This document shows, in pieces, positions 1-8,317 of a DNA stretch of 64,000 nt. A model generated the notes under the pieces. The model had not been told where the DNA came from, did no database searches, and worked only from the letters and a program-made list of their open reading frames with translations. The stretch lies in NCBI GenBank assembly GCA_023415835.1, contig JAEZJK010000034.1, forward strand, positions 10,378 through 74,377, written 5' to 3'. How positions within the stretch are numbered: the stretch's first letter is position 1; each line of letters opens with the position of its first letter. The position numbers and the translations under genes are program-made. Source of the DNA: Bacillota bacterium (GTDB lineage: Bacteria > Bacillota > UBA4882 > UBA8346).

Positions 1-589
1 AGATTACTTTACGAAATACCAAAGCCGGATCCGCGCCCAAATCTTCGGCGGCTTCGATCAGGTGGCGATCGATTTTACTCAATACCGAATAAATCGGTAG
101 CACCATAAAAGGGAGAAAATTATAAACCATTCCTAAAAAGACGGCAAAATCATTATAGAGTAAATTTAACGCAGGGAGCCCCGCCAACCCAAGCAAGGTG
201 TTGATTAGGCCCTTTCTTTCGAGTAAAGTCATCCAGGCGTATGTCCGCAACAAGAAATTGACCCACATGGGAAGGACCATTAAGAGAACCATGGTATTAC
301 GGTGTTTCAGATCGCGGCTCGCCAGGAACATGGCTGCCGGATAGCCCAGAATTAAACATAAGACCGTACTAATTCCCGCCAATACTAACGAGCGGAATAA
401 CACTTTGAGGTAGATTGGTTCGGCGAATTTATAAAAATTTTCCAAGGAAAACCGGTAATTGGTCAATGAAAAACCAATTTCCGGTTTGATTTGGACCGTT
501 AAACTAAAAAAGAGCAATAGCAATAGCGGGATAATGGTAAAAATAATAATCCAAAATAGATAGGGATAAGCAGTCCAGGTTCTTTTCAT
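1..589 (-). CDS. potB: Spermidine/putrescine ABC transporter permease PotB (3' end cut by window edge)
   Basis: Translating the minus strand from the ATG at 589-587 gives 196 open codons running off the window start. A first membrane helix lies at about residues 8-27, followed by further hydrophobic segments. The cytoplasmic loop that docks on the ATPase (EAA motif) is visible near the window edge as EAAEDLGADPALVFRKV, typical of the PotB/PotH inner-membrane permeases. The ATG overlaps the potA stop by one base (TGATG), so the two are translationally coupled. The role in polyamine import is inferred from similarity and from the adjoining potA; potC and potD would be expected beyond the left edge. 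Confidence 0.9.
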   Translation of the reverse strand, partial: MKRTWTAYPYLFWIIIFTIIPLLLLLFFSLTVQIKPEIGFSLTNYRFSLENFYKFAEPIYLKVLFRSLVLAGISTVLCLILGYPAAMFLASRDLKHRNTMVLLMVLPMWVNFLLRTYAWMTLLERKGLINTLLGLAGLPALNLLYNDFAVFLGMVYNFLPFMVLPIYSVLSKIDRHLIEAAEDLGADPALVFRKVI

Positions 590-1632
590 CACCCAGCCAC
601 CTTTTTCATAATATGAATGTCATAAGGGTCAACTTTTAAGCCGACGTTCATTCCAACCGGGCGCATCCTGGTGCTGTGGATTATCCAATCCTGCTCATGG
701 GCACGGATAATCATTTCATAATGGACGCCCTTAAAAGTGACTGATTTAACAACCCCAATAAATATACCTTCCGATTCATCCACGATCTTTAAATCTTCGG
801 GCCTAATTACTACATCGACCGGTTCGTTTGTTTCAAAACCTTTATCGGAACAACGGACATTTTTTCCGAGGATATTCACTTGGAAATCTTCAAGCATAAT
901 CCCGTCGATAATATTGCTTTCACCAATGAAATCCGCTACAAAGGCATTGATCGGTTCGTTATAGATTGTTTCCGGGGTTCCGGTTTGTTGAATCACTCCG
1001 TTGTTCATGACCACGATCGTATCGGACATGGTGAGCGCTTCCTCCTGATCATGGGTAACGTAAATGAAAGTAATTCCCAACCGTTGTTGCATGGCTTTCA
1101 ATTCGAGCTGCATATCTTGGCGGAGTTTCAAATCAAGGGCGCCCAATGGTTCGTCCAACAGAAGCACTTCCGGTTCGTTTACCAATGCACGGGCGATGGC
1201 GACCCGCTGCTGTTGGCCGCCGCTTAAGGAATTCACGGACCGTTTTTCGTAACCGGAGAGGCTGACCAGTTCTAAAATCCGGCTTACTTTTTTAGCGATA
1301 ATCCCGGAATCGAGTTGCTTAATTTTAAGCCCGAAGGCGATATTTTCAAAAACGTTCATATGGGGAAAGAGCGCGTATTTTTGAAATACGGTATTAACTT
1401 TCCTTTTATATGGGGGAAGGCTGATAATATCGGTACCTTCAAACAGGATTTGTCCAGCCGATGGATACTCAAACCCCCCGATAATCCTTAGTGTAGTGGT
1501 TTTACCACAACCACTGGGACCGAGCATGGTCAAAAATTCATTTTTCTTGATATTCAAAGTTACGTCTTTAATGGCTTCGGTACCGTTATAATCTTTGGAG
1601 ACGTTAAGCAGGCTAATCAAATATTCGTTCAT
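589..1632 (-). CDS. potA: Spermidine/putrescine ABC transporter ATPase PotA
   Basis: A 347-residue ATPase that energises polyamine uptake. Visible motifs are Walker A (GPSGCGKTT, about residue 38), signature LSGGQQQRVAIARAL, Walker B VLLLDEPLGALD and the switch histidine in YVTHDQEEA. The C-terminal third (about 245-347) is the TOBE/OB regulatory domain of PotA/MalK-type ATPases. The ATG is preceded by GGAGGAAAGTT. It is the first gene of a leftward operon with potB. The exact substrate is inferred; Fe3+ or other PotA-like importers are a less likely alternative, since the permease loop resembles PotB. Confidence 0.92.
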   Translation of the reverse strand: MNEYLISLLNVSKDYNGTEAIKDVTLNIKKNEFLTMLGPSGCGKTTTLRIIGGFEYPSAGQILFEGTDIISLPPYKRKVNTVFQKYALFPHMNVFENIAFGLKIKQLDSGIIAKKVSRILELVSLSGYEKRSVNSLSGGQQQRVAIARALVNEPEVLLLDEPLGALDLKLRQDMQLELKAMQQRLGITFIYVTHDQEEALTMSDTIVVMNNGVIQQTGTPETIYNEPINAFVADFIGESNIIDGIMLEDFQVNILGKNVRCSDKGFETNEPVDVVIRPEDLKIVDESEGIFIGVVKSVTFKGVHYEMIIRAHEQDWIIHSTRMRPVGMNVGLKVDPYDIHIMKKVAG

Positions 1633-1689
1633 AACTTTCCTCCGTGGGAAGAAAATGGATAGATCCCGTCTGAATTTGAACCAATATTA

Positions 1690-1717
1690 ATTATCACAGA
1701 AAGCGCAAGAATGTCAA
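1690..1717 (-). promoter_or_regulatory. Promoter of the pot operon
   Basis: On the minus strand TTGACA (1717-1712) is separated by 16 bp from GATAAT (1695-1690), giving a start near 1683 and a leader of about 50 nt before potA. A small hairpin (GGGCTT..AAGCCC, 1727-1740) lies just upstream of the promoter. Confidence 0.7.
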
Positions 1718-1799
1718 TATCTTTAACAGGGCTTTTAAGCCCCGTTTTTTCGATTTTCATTGAATAACGCATAATTAAGGGGTGTAGATAACTGTCATA

Positions 1800-1834
1800 A
1801 CAAAAGGGGGGCTATCTGATATGGGATAGCCCCC
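1800..1834 (-). terminator. Rho-independent terminator after the TIM-barrel gene
   Basis: A perfect 10-bp stem (GGGGGCTATC at 1807-1816 with GATAGCCCCC at 1825-1834) is followed on the minus strand by CTTTTG. It lies 3' of the leftward gene at 1966-2802 and upstream of potA, so it insulates the two units. The intergenic 1633-1965 holds nothing else apart from the promoter and the repeat below. Confidence 0.75.
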
Positions 1835-1867
1835 TGCAGAAATTTAATTCAACTTATTTCATCCTAG

Positions 1868-1960
1868 ATAGTCGTCCACGTCAGTTACTGCTTGACTCAC
1901 ATGAAATTATGAAAATGGGGCTGACGTGGATCGACAAGCATCGGTAGCACTTTCTAAGTA
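1868..1960. repeat. Diverged intergenic repeat, family C, copy 1
   Basis: This stretch shares an alignable core of about 90 bp with 31566-31655, including the exact 14-mer TGAAATTATGAAAA, the block AAGCATCG.TAGCA and similar ends. It contains an inverted repeat TCCACGTCAG...CTGACGTGGA. The 16-mer ATAGTCGTCCACGTCA (1868-1883) recurs with one change on the minus strand at 6488-6503. Both long copies abut the stop codon of a leftward gene, so they are transcribed as 3' UTR. Confidence 0.6.
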
Positions 1961-1965
1961 GCATC

Positions 1966-2802
1966 TTATACCCTATCGTAGATTGCTTTCAGGAAATTAC
2001 CGCTTTCAACTGCGGTTTCAGGAGATGCTCCCTCCAACAACACATTGATATATGGCTTATGGGTTTTTATTAACTTCAACAATAACTCGTAGTTGAGAAT
2101 CCCTTTGCCGACCTGGACTAATTGTTTCTTGCCGTTTTCAATCACGAAGTCCTTGGCATGGATAATTATGATCCGATCACCGAACAAATCAAATGATTTT
2201 TGATAGATCTCATCCTGGTTTTGATAGTTAGTTTCCGAGATTAAATTTGAAGGGTCGAATATAATTTGGAGATTATTGGATTTAATAGTATCGATCATCC
2301 GCTTGATCTTTTCCGGAGAGGATAGCGGTTCCTTAACCACACCCTCGATACCGACAAAGGTCCCGAATTTCTCCGCTTCGGCGACTAACGCCGCGACACT
2401 TTCCAATAAAGTTTGAAAAGTTTCCTCGCTATGATTTCCGGGAGGGAAAGGATCGCCGGGATTGACTGATCCGGTTTCCGTCCCGACAACGCTACACCCA
2501 AAATCCCGGGCGTAACGGAGGTGCTCCTTGAAGCGCTCCAGTTCATTGCGGCGGATAGCGGGATCAGGGTGGACCGGGTTAATGTAACAGCCTAAAACTG
2601 CAATTTTCAGGTTATGTTCGGCAAAAACATCACGGATGTACCCGGCCATTCCGGGGTTTAACCGGCCAAAGCTAGTATCGACGCCTTCAATGGCTTTGGA
2701 CAAAGGCAGTTGAACACTGGTAAACCCTTTAGCGGCAATCCGTTTGGCTAATTCCGGCACCGATGTTTTTCCAAAGTCGTGAGCCCGTACTCCTAGGATC
2801 AC
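1966..2802 (-). CDS. Sugar phosphate isomerase/epimerase-like TIM-barrel protein
   Basis: A 278-residue protein of the xylose-isomerase-like TIM-barrel superfamily (AP_endonuc_2 fold). Alternating strand/helix segments carry the metal-site type residues expected of this fold: an internal glutamate in GIEGVV, an aspartate/asparagine pair in IIFDPSNLI, the histidine in IIIHAKDF and a late glutamate in VLLEGASPE. The start is GTG at 2802, preceded by AAGGTGATGCTAA. Such proteins isomerise or epimerise sugars and inositols; the substrate cannot be read from the sequence. The gene stands alone between a palindromic element (2830-2943) on its 5' side and a terminator on its 3' side. Confidence 0.75.
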   Translation of the reverse strand: MILGVRAHDFGKTSVPELAKRIAAKGFTSVQLPLSKAIEGVDTSFGRLNPGMAGYIRDVFAEHNLKIAVLGCYINPVHPDPAIRRNELERFKEHLRYARDFGCSVVGTETGSVNPGDPFPPGNHSEETFQTLLESVAALVAEAEKFGTFVGIEGVVKEPLSSPEKIKRMIDTIKSNNLQIIFDPSNLISETNYQNQDEIYQKSFDLFGDRIIIIHAKDFVIENGKKQLVQVGKGILNYELLLKLIKTHKPYINVLLEGASPETAVESGNFLKAIYDRV

Positions 2803-2829
2803 TTAGCATCACCTTCAATGAATGTTATT

Positions 2830-2943
2830 TAGGCGGTTTCATAAATACATTTAGTAAGATTTTGATACAATATATGATGTTCAGCCCAGATTGGCCTATC
2901 AATATATTGTATCAAAATGACAAATCTAGGATTTATGAAACTC
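2830..2943. repeat. 114-bp palindromic MITE-like element, family B, copy 1
   Basis: Outer ends are TAGGCGGTTTCATAA (2830-2844) and TTTATGAAACTC (2932-2943), which are inverted copies over about ten bases. An inner stem TTTTGATACAATATAT pairs with ATATATTGTATCAAAA. The second copy at 12618-12731 has exactly the same length and the same ends, but a different inner stem base. It carries no open reading frame. It lies in the 5' region of the leftward isomerase-like gene. Confidence 0.8.
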
Positions 2944-3008
2944 GCTCTATTTAGAGATTTAAATAATATCATTATACCAATATTAATTGCAAGAAGGCTA
3001 GTAAAATA

Positions 3009-3656
3009 TTAGCCGAGCTTTCGTCGGGACTTCAACAGTTTCCAGATTCCGGCGCCGATAGCGAGTAATGCAAAAAGCCCGAGTGATGCGATTAGGATTA
3101 TTTGAAATTTCGGGCCCCATTCCAAGTAAGCCTCTTTCCAGCGGCGTCCCAGAAAACGCCCGACTAAAACGAAGATAGTAGAGGAGAGTAAAATACTGAT
3201 TGAAAGAGCGGCCAATGTCCTTTGTTTATCGAAGTTGACGATTCCCGCCGCTAAAACAACTCCGGAACGGGCAATCGGTAAAAATCTACTTAGGATCAAG
3301 CTCCAATAACCAAATTTATTAAACCATTTTTCAATTTCCAGAAAAGCTTTGGTATCCAGCAGCCAAGAATATTTCGAAGATATTAGCAACTTATGTTCGA
3401 ATTTGTTACCCAGCTTATAGAGGAATGATGAAGCCGCAAAAGTTCCCGCAAATGAACTGATGATGACCCAAACCGGGTTAATCCCGGCAATATGCGCTAT
3501 TGAGCTTCCTACTACTAACATAGTATCGCCTGGAAGGGGAGGGATCACTACCTCCAAAAAACTAAAGATTAGAATAATCAACGGCAAATACTGGGCGTAT
3601 TCAGCTAAGAAATCAGGGTTGGTTAGGTGAGTAATCAAGTTAAGAATGTTATTCAT
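3009..3656 (-). CDS. DedA/VTT-family membrane protein
   Basis: 215 residues with about five hydrophobic segments. The DedA hallmarks are present: FLEVVIPPLPGDTMLVVGS early, and the arginine-containing helix ILSRFLPIARSGVVLAAGI. Bacterial DedA proteins are inner-membrane transporters or scramblases linked to lipid carrier recycling and membrane homeostasis. A longer frame reaches 3809, but the ATG at 3656 is chosen because AAGGTGG lies five bases upstream and the DedA similarity begins there; the extra N-terminal 51 residues have no family counterpart and would overlap the upstream gene. C-terminus is basic (KLLKSRRKLG). Confidence 0.85.
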   Translation of the reverse strand: MNNILNLITHLTNPDFLAEYAQYLPLIILIFSFLEVVIPPLPGDTMLVVGSSIAHIAGINPVWVIISSFAGTFAASSFLYKLGNKFEHKLLISSKYSWLLDTKAFLEIEKWFNKFGYWSLILSRFLPIARSGVVLAAGIVNFDKQRTLAALSISILLSSTIFVLVGRFLGRRWKEAYLEWGPKFQIILIASLGLFALLAIGAGIWKLLKSRRKLG

Positions 3657-3796
3657 TAGCCACCTTGGAGGCGACGATTCAAGATAATTGGATCGGCCTT
3701 GTTTCAATTTTAATTTAGGTAAGGCGCCTAATATTATTAGCGATCTGAATTTAAAAAATCCTTGTAGTTTAAGTAAATTTGTTAAGCCTATTTTGG

Positions 3797-4528
3797 CTAA
3801 AATGACCAATCTTCAAAATTAATTTGCTCTCCAACTTTCCGGTATAAAAAGATCTTACTCTCGCTCTTGCCTAAATTTTCAACAAAACGTTTCAATGAGC
3901 CGGTTTTACCAAAGGTATGCATTGGGACAAAGAGAGCCGGTTTGACGGTGTCGATGAACTCAGCGGCGCCGGCCCAATTGGCCAACCGTTGGTCGGTATT
4001 TTCGAAGGCAATGTCAATTTTGGATTCAGCCAGAGTTTTAATGGTTTTTTGGAACTGATCCTCCATCCAGCGACGTTCCTCCGGAGTAAAATCATCCCAA
4101 CTCCACTTGGCCAAATCGCCGCCGAAATAAACGTTCAGATTCCCGATCTGGATTAAATAGGCGACTCCCAGGTCATTGCTGGGAAAAGTTTTGATTTTGA
4201 TCCCCTCGGTTTCATAAAGTCCTTGCGGCTTCACAATAAGGCAGTTTTCAAGGTTGCGAAACTGGGGATGGCTATCGATAATATCATCGGAAAGAACCAG
4301 TGTAGCTTGGGAAGCGGCTTTAGCCAAGCTGGCAATTTCTGGGTTAAAATGGTCTTGATGCCCATGAGAAGCGAAAATAAAGGCTCTTGCATCCCGTAGC
4401 TCAGAGGTTACAATTTCCCGCATCTTAGCGGTTAGGAAGCGGCCGTCAGGGTAATCGAAGAGGAAGATCCGGGACGTTTCTTTTAAGAGAAAACAATTGT
4501 GATTGATATAGGTAACTGAAACTTTCAT
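3797..4528 (-). CDS. MBL-fold metallo-hydrolase (UlaG/UPF0173-like)
   Basis: 243 residues with the metallo-beta-lactamase fold: the N-terminal strand pair SVTYINHNCFLLKE, the metal-binding motif SHGHQDHFNPE (H-x-H-x-D-H, about residue 54), GGDLAKWSW with the bridging aspartate, and a late histidine in FVPMHTFGK. This is the small single-domain type annotated as Zn-dependent hydrolase of the UlaG/YtkL kind; the substrate is unknown. The ATG at 4528 has GGGAGGAAAT upstream. A long downstream leader separates it from the DedA gene, which is transcribed in the same direction and may be cotranscribed. Confidence 0.82.
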   Translation of the reverse strand: MKVSVTYINHNCFLLKETSRIFLFDYPDGRFLTAKMREIVTSELRDARAFIFASHGHQDHFNPEIASLAKAASQATLVLSDDIIDSHPQFRNLENCLIVKPQGLYETEGIKIKTFPSNDLGVAYLIQIGNLNVYFGGDLAKWSWDDFTPEERRWMEDQFQKTIKTLAESKIDIAFENTDQRLANWAGAAEFIDTVKPALFVPMHTFGKTGSLKRFVENLGKSESKIFLYRKVGEQINFEDWSF

Positions 4529-4549
4529 ATTTCCTCCCGTTTTAATAGA

Positions 4550-5005
4550 TCACTTCTTACGTTTCTTATGATTATTCTTATTTTTGTTTTTATTTTTAAT
4601 CTTGCCTGAACAGGAATACGCTTTGTTTTTAAGCGCCTTAAACTCGGCGGAACCCGGTTTAATCCCGAGCTGTTTAGCGATGTGGCCCCAGCCTCTTGCT
4701 TTATCGGTTTGATAAATTGCGATTACTCGATCGATTGGCCTTCCGCTCAGAATGGAGATTTCCGCAGCCATGAAAATATCGGAGGGCTGCATTCTTAGGT
4801 TAACGTGCCAATATTCAATTTTAGAGGAGGATAAATTGTAACGGAGGCCGATGTCAGCCTTATAAGAACCGAAGTCCAGCCGCGCCGAGGCGTTTAACTC
4901 GGCGAGAGCGGAATCAAGCCCGGAATTACCGCTGGATGGTAAGGCCAAAACCACCGAACCAAAAATAAGGCAAATTACCGGGATCAGCAATTGTTTTAAT
5001 TTCAT
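4550..5005 (-). CDS. Hypothetical secreted protein with basic tail
   Basis: 151 residues. The ATG at 5005 is chosen because AGGGGGGATCTT lies just upstream; a longer TTG start at 5023 would use that site as codons. Residues 1-22 form a signal peptide (MKLKQLLIPVICLIFGSVV, then ALPSSG). The mature part is about 100 residues with a predicted helical segment PSDIFMAAEISILSGRPID and ends in an unusual lysine/asparagine run (KIKNKNKNKNNHKKRKK). I do not recognise the family. It is followed after 21 bp by the metallo-hydrolase gene in the same direction. Confidence 0.6.
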   Translation of the reverse strand: MKLKQLLIPVICLIFGSVVLALPSSGNSGLDSALAELNASARLDFGSYKADIGLRYNLSSSKIEYWHVNLRMQPSDIFMAAEISILSGRPIDRVIAIYQTDKARGWGHIAKQLGIKPGSAEFKALKNKAYSCSGKIKNKNKNKNNHKKRKK

Positions 5006-5295
5006 AATAAGATCCCCCCTCAATTTTTTAGTAAGGGGATTCGGGGTTAACTCCGTTTTTCCTTCCTTGGAATTTTTGGGTACAATTACTTTTAAAGATT
5101 GACTGTTGGGCTATGGAATATTTTTGAGTTGGATATCAAGTGGAGATTATTTTAGGGAGGTCTTTCCAATTAGTTCTCGAAATATAATAATCTGAAAAAT
5201 TCCGGACCTATTTTGCCGTTAGGCCAAGCGTGAAGGGGGAACTTGTTTATGAAAAGAAAAATACTTATTCTATGTTTAGAGTGGCTGGAGGAGAA

Positions 5296-5523
5296 ATGAA
5301 AACCAGATTTAAATTGAATAAAGAACAAAAAGAACAGATGGCCTTACTGATCAAGGAATACTTTTTGAAAGAGCGGGATGAGGAGATCGGAGACTTGGCA
5401 GCCGTCTTATTTCTAGATTACCTTATTGAAAAGTTAGCGCCTTTCTTTTATAACCTTGGGGTTCAAGACAGTATCGGCTATCTGAAAGATAAGTTGGATG
5501 ATTTATACGGTTTAGAAATTTGA
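5296..5523 (+). CDS. DUF2164-like small protein
   Basis: 75 residues beginning MKTRFKLNKEQKEQMALLIK. The ATG at 5296 follows GGAGGAGAA directly, so the longer frame opening at 5230 is not used. The protein is helical and acidic with the pattern IGDLAAVLFLDYLIEKLAPFFYNLGVQDS typical of DUF2164 members, which are short and of unknown function. It converges on the Dam methylase gene with only four bases between the stop codons. Confidence 0.65.
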   Translation: MKTRFKLNKEQKEQMALLIKEYFLKERDEEIGDLAAVLFLDYLIEKLAPFFYNLGVQDSIGYLKDKLDDLYGLEI

Positions 5524-5527
5524 ACCC

Positions 5528-6331
5528 CTAATCGAAAACTGCCAATATTTCATCGACCGCATTGCGGTTGGCGCCGTCGCAGCTAATGGATCGGCGTACC
5601 GGGAAGGTTTCGATTTCTTTAGCTTGCCGATAAATACTTAAAATGAATTGGGTACAGTGGTTGGATATTAAAACCGGAATGCCGCGCGCTGCCGTCCGAA
5701 CGGCTGCTTCAGCCAATCTTTCCTGTTCCGTTCGGCCAAACCCTCCGGCACTGTATGAGGTGAAGTTGGAAGTCTCGGTCAACGGTTCATAAGGTGGGTC
5801 GCAGTAGACCAGATCGCCGGGACTGGCCTTGGAGAGCATCGCCTCAAAATCGATGGAGCTGAATTGGGCGTTTTTAAATTTAGCGAGAAAATAAAGCAGC
5901 TCTTTCTCGGGGAAATATGGTTTTAAGTACTTTCCGAAAGGGACATTAAATTCGCCGCTGGCGTTATAGCGGGACAAACCGTTATATCCATGGCGGTTTA
6001 AAAAGATAAAGAGGGCGGACTTTTTATAAATATCGGTTTCCTGATTGAATTGTTTCCGTAATTCATAGTATTTTTCAGGCGAATTGTTTTCTGGAGTAAA
6101 ATATTCCCTACAGAACCCGATAAAATTAGTCCCTTCACTTTGCAATGCTTGATAGAGATTGATTAAGTCCCGGTTAATATCGTTTAACCAATAGGCTTGA
6201 TAATCGGTATTTAACGATAAGGCGCAACTTCCGGCGAATGGTTCGAGCAGCCGGACGCCTTGGGGTAGTTTCGCTTTGATCCGTGCGGCCAAACGATATT
6301 TACCGCCGGCCCATTTTAAGAAAGGACGCAT
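5528..6331 (-). CDS. dam: DNA adenine methyltransferase (Dam/M.DpnII-A type)
   Basis: 267 residues. Motif I is FLKWAGGKYRL at the N-terminus (SAM binding), motif IV is VYCDPPYEPL at about residue 177 (catalytic), in the order of alpha-class N6-adenine methylases such as Dam and M1.DpnII, usually targeting GATC. No restriction endonuclease is adjacent, so it appears solitary, which suggests an epigenetic or mismatch-repair role or a phage-derived orphan. The start MRPFLKWAGG is the family-typical beginning; a ribosome site (AGGAGACCCA) lies just upstream. Target specificity is inferred. Confidence 0.88.
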   Translation of the reverse strand: MRPFLKWAGGKYRLAARIKAKLPQGVRLLEPFAGSCALSLNTDYQAYWLNDINRDLINLYQALQSEGTNFIGFCREYFTPENNSPEKYYELRKQFNQETDIYKKSALFIFLNRHGYNGLSRYNASGEFNVPFGKYLKPYFPEKELLYFLAKFKNAQFSSIDFEAMLSKASPGDLVYCDPPYEPLTETSNFTSYSAGGFGRTEQERLAEAAVRTAARGIPVLISNHCTQFILSIYRQAKEIETFPVRRSISCDGANRNAVDEILAVFD

Positions 6332-6487
6332 TGGGTCTCCTATTATTTCATCCTGTATAGATGCTATTTTATCATAATCGGGCGGGTAAATGAAGACATG
6401 TTAGTATTAGGCAGTGTTCTTTAAAACCGAGATACTGAGACACAGAGGGATAGACAAGACTTAAAGGTTTTTAAACGCATAGGAGGT

Positions 6488-6503
6488 TGACGTGGACGGC
6501 TAT
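6488..6503 (-). repeat. 16-mer core of intergenic repeat family C
   Basis: On the minus strand this reads ATAGCCGTCCACGTCA, one base different from 1868-1883. It flanks the tandem-repeat array at 6534-6679. Beyond the array a sequence GGACGGTGGGCTGG (about 6738) is a partial inverted copy of CCACACCACCGTCT at about 6518, so array and flanks may be one element. Confidence 0.4.
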
Positions 6504-6533
6504 CTTTTTCGGCCTACCACACCACCGTCTAAA

Positions 6534-6679
6534 ATTTAGCCAAAGTAATTTTGAAATTTCACTAGAGAAATTTTAAGATTAAGCCAAGGAATTTTAAAAT
6601 TTAGCCAGAGGAATTTTTAGATTTTACCAGAGAAATTTTTAGGTTAAGCCAGAGGAGTTTTGAAATAAAGCCAAGCAAT
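6534..6679. repeat. Degenerate 22-bp tandem repeat array (about 6.5 units)
   Basis: Units follow the pattern TTAGCCAGAGGAATTTTTAGA with alternating GCC/ACC and A-rich ends; period is 22 bp through about 146 bp. The units are all different, so the array is old. There is no open frame through it. It occupies the 455-bp space between the divergent-free ends of dam and the enoyl-CoA hydratase gene (both leftward); the rest of that space has no gene. Confidence 0.7.
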
Positions 6680-6786
6680 TAACAATCCTTACTGTACCGG
6701 ACTTAACTCCCAGTTTTGCCTACACGACAGCCGAACCAGGACGGTGGGCTGGTTGGCAATCCTGAATTAATCAAAATTCATGTTTC

Positions 6787-7518
6787 TTAGGACTTAAATC
6801 CTTTTTCTGCCTTAGGAAGAATAACTTTCTGAAAAGCTTCATCATTCTCTATGATAAATGACTCCTCAAATCCCTTTCCAGTGTTGCCAATAAAAATTTC
6901 TTTAGTAAATTTCAGGGCATCAGTCGGAGCTTCTAGTATTGTTTTTCCCACTTGAATTGCATGTTCAAGCAATTCATAATCCTTAAGAACTTGGCTAACC
7001 AACCCTATTTGGTATGCTTCTTGAGCATTAATCTTACGACCAGTTAAACATAATTCACGAGCACGACCCTCTCCGATTATCCACCGTAAAGGAGTAAAAA
7101 AAGGAGGAGCCCCGAATTTAATTTCCGGATACCCGAAAAAAGCGGAATCCGAACATAATCTTATATCACAAAGAGTTGCCAAATTAAAACCTCCACCCAC
7201 TGCCGGACCGTTGACAGCAGCAATTGTAGGTTTAGGGAAGTTCCATATATCTAAATGATATTCCGTTGATGTTTTTAAAAGCTCTGGAAAACAATCGGGA
7301 TTACCAAACTCATTTAAATCAAATCCTGCGGAAAATGAAGAACCAGCTCCTATAAATATTATAGCGTCGATGGCCGATGCTTCTCTCCATTCATGAAGGC
7401 AATATGAAATTTCTTTTCGCATTTGAATGCTGATTGCGTTTCGTTTTTCAGGGCGGTTTAGTGTAATAATTCCGATTCTGTCTTCACGAATATCAGCTTT
7501 TATGTTATTATATTCCAA
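6787..7518 (-). CDS. Enoyl-CoA hydratase/isomerase family protein
   Basis: 243 residues of the crotonase fold. Visible marks are TLNRPEKRNAIS near the N-terminus, the oxyanion-hole segment SSFSAGFDLNEFG (about 62-74) and the second oxyanion segment AVNGPAVGGGFNLATLCDIRL. The usual hydratase glutamates are not both evident (EIKFGAPPFF and ICEGR-like region reads IIGEGRA), so the reaction (hydratase, isomerase, or other) is open. The start is TTG at 7518, preceded by GGAGGGAAATATATA; no ATG fits. No fatty-acid or CoA genes are adjacent, so no pathway can be assigned. The 448 bp upstream (7519-7966) holds no convincing gene. Confidence 0.82.
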   Translation of the reverse strand: MEYNNIKADIREDRIGIITLNRPEKRNAISIQMRKEISYCLHEWREASAIDAIIFIGAGSSFSAGFDLNEFGNPDCFPELLKTSTEYHLDIWNFPKPTIAAVNGPAVGGGFNLATLCDIRLCSDSAFFGYPEIKFGAPPFFTPLRWIIGEGRARELCLTGRKINAQEAYQIGLVSQVLKDYELLEHAIQVGKTILEAPTDALKFTKEIFIGNTGKGFEESFIIENDEAFQKVILPKAEKGFKS

Positions 7519-7966
7519 TATATATTTCCCTCCATTGCTTTTATCTTACCACTTAGGTTTTTTTCTTTAAGGATAGACATCTTTAAATTTATCTCAAAGG
7601 CCGTGCCCAGGAAGGGCTGGCCTAGGCCGGTATGTTGGAGAACGTCTTGGCATCTGTGAGTGCCTGAGCTTACAAGGCGGGATTCTTCATCGAAACTACT
7701 TTTCCCGCCCGACTCGGTTAGCGAAGGTATGTGGCGCGCAAACTTCAAGAAATTGCTTTCATACCTTTCCTCATGACGCTTTCTTTATCGCGTCCTTGCG
7801 CCAGATGCCTTGTTATATGAAGTTTCCTGCCCCGCGAAGCATAAGCGCCAATGATGGTGCGACCCTAGACAAAACCCTGACAAACCATCCTTTGTAATTG
7901 ATGAAACTTCCAGGTAAACAGAAATATGCTTTTTCTATAATGATTATAGAATGCAATACAAATTTC
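7519..7966. other. Gene-free intergenic region
   Basis: Frames read here (for example 7500-7748 and 7813-8247 on the minus strand) have no family resemblance, no ribosome site and overlap real genes. The base composition from about 7590 to 7860 is more GC-rich than the flanks, which might mark old coding DNA, but no reading frame is recognisable. Confidence 0.4.
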
Positions 7967-8317
7967 TTAATCGTCCGCTCTCTGAATGCGTTTACCACCA
8001 AATGCATGGATAGTTCTTGTTCCGGCAATACACTTCGCCCATTGTTCCGTTCCCTTTGGAATGAAGATTTCATCGCCTGGATTAAGCGTAACTTCTGTAT
8101 CATTCGTAAATACTGTATACTGACCGCTAACACAAACCATGTATTCATCAAATTCATGGGTGTGCTTTTTCGAAACTCTATCAGAGTAACAAGTCCAAAA
8201 CGCCATTTGGCTTCCGTCCGCGCCTTCATAATAATAGCCATCAACATCTTTAGTATTTTGTTCCTTATTATTGATATGATTTCTTTTACTCTTCATAAAT
8301 TCCGGGAAATCTTTCAC
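7967..8317 (-). CDS. Small cupin-domain protein
   Basis: 116 residues forming a single cupin barrel. The metal-site pattern is KKHTHEFDEYMVCVSGQYTV (two histidines and glutamate) followed by LNPGDEIFIPKGTEQ and a late HAFGGKR histidine. Cupins of this size are sugar-binding, isomerase or dioxygenase-like proteins; the ligand cannot be told. The start is taken as the GTG at 8317 because AAGGAGG lies eight bases upstream; the open frame reaches 8362 but those codons have no ribosome site. It is a single leftward gene at the edge of a gene-poor zone. Confidence 0.75.
   Translation of the reverse strand: MKDFPEFMKSKRNHINNKEQNTKDVDGYYYEGADGSQMAFWTCYSDRVSKKHTHEFDEYMVCVSGQYTVFTNDTEVTLNPGDEIFIPKGTEQWAKCIAGTRTIHAFGGKRIQRADD

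Noticed and set aside
6534..6679. CRISPR array
   Set aside because: Units are contiguous and degenerate at 22 bp with no constant repeat and variable spacer pattern, and no cas genes are in the window.
7813..8247. 144-codon minus-strand frame and its plus-strand counterpart at 7898-8389
   Set aside because: Both overlap the cupin gene, which has a clear ribosome site and fold.
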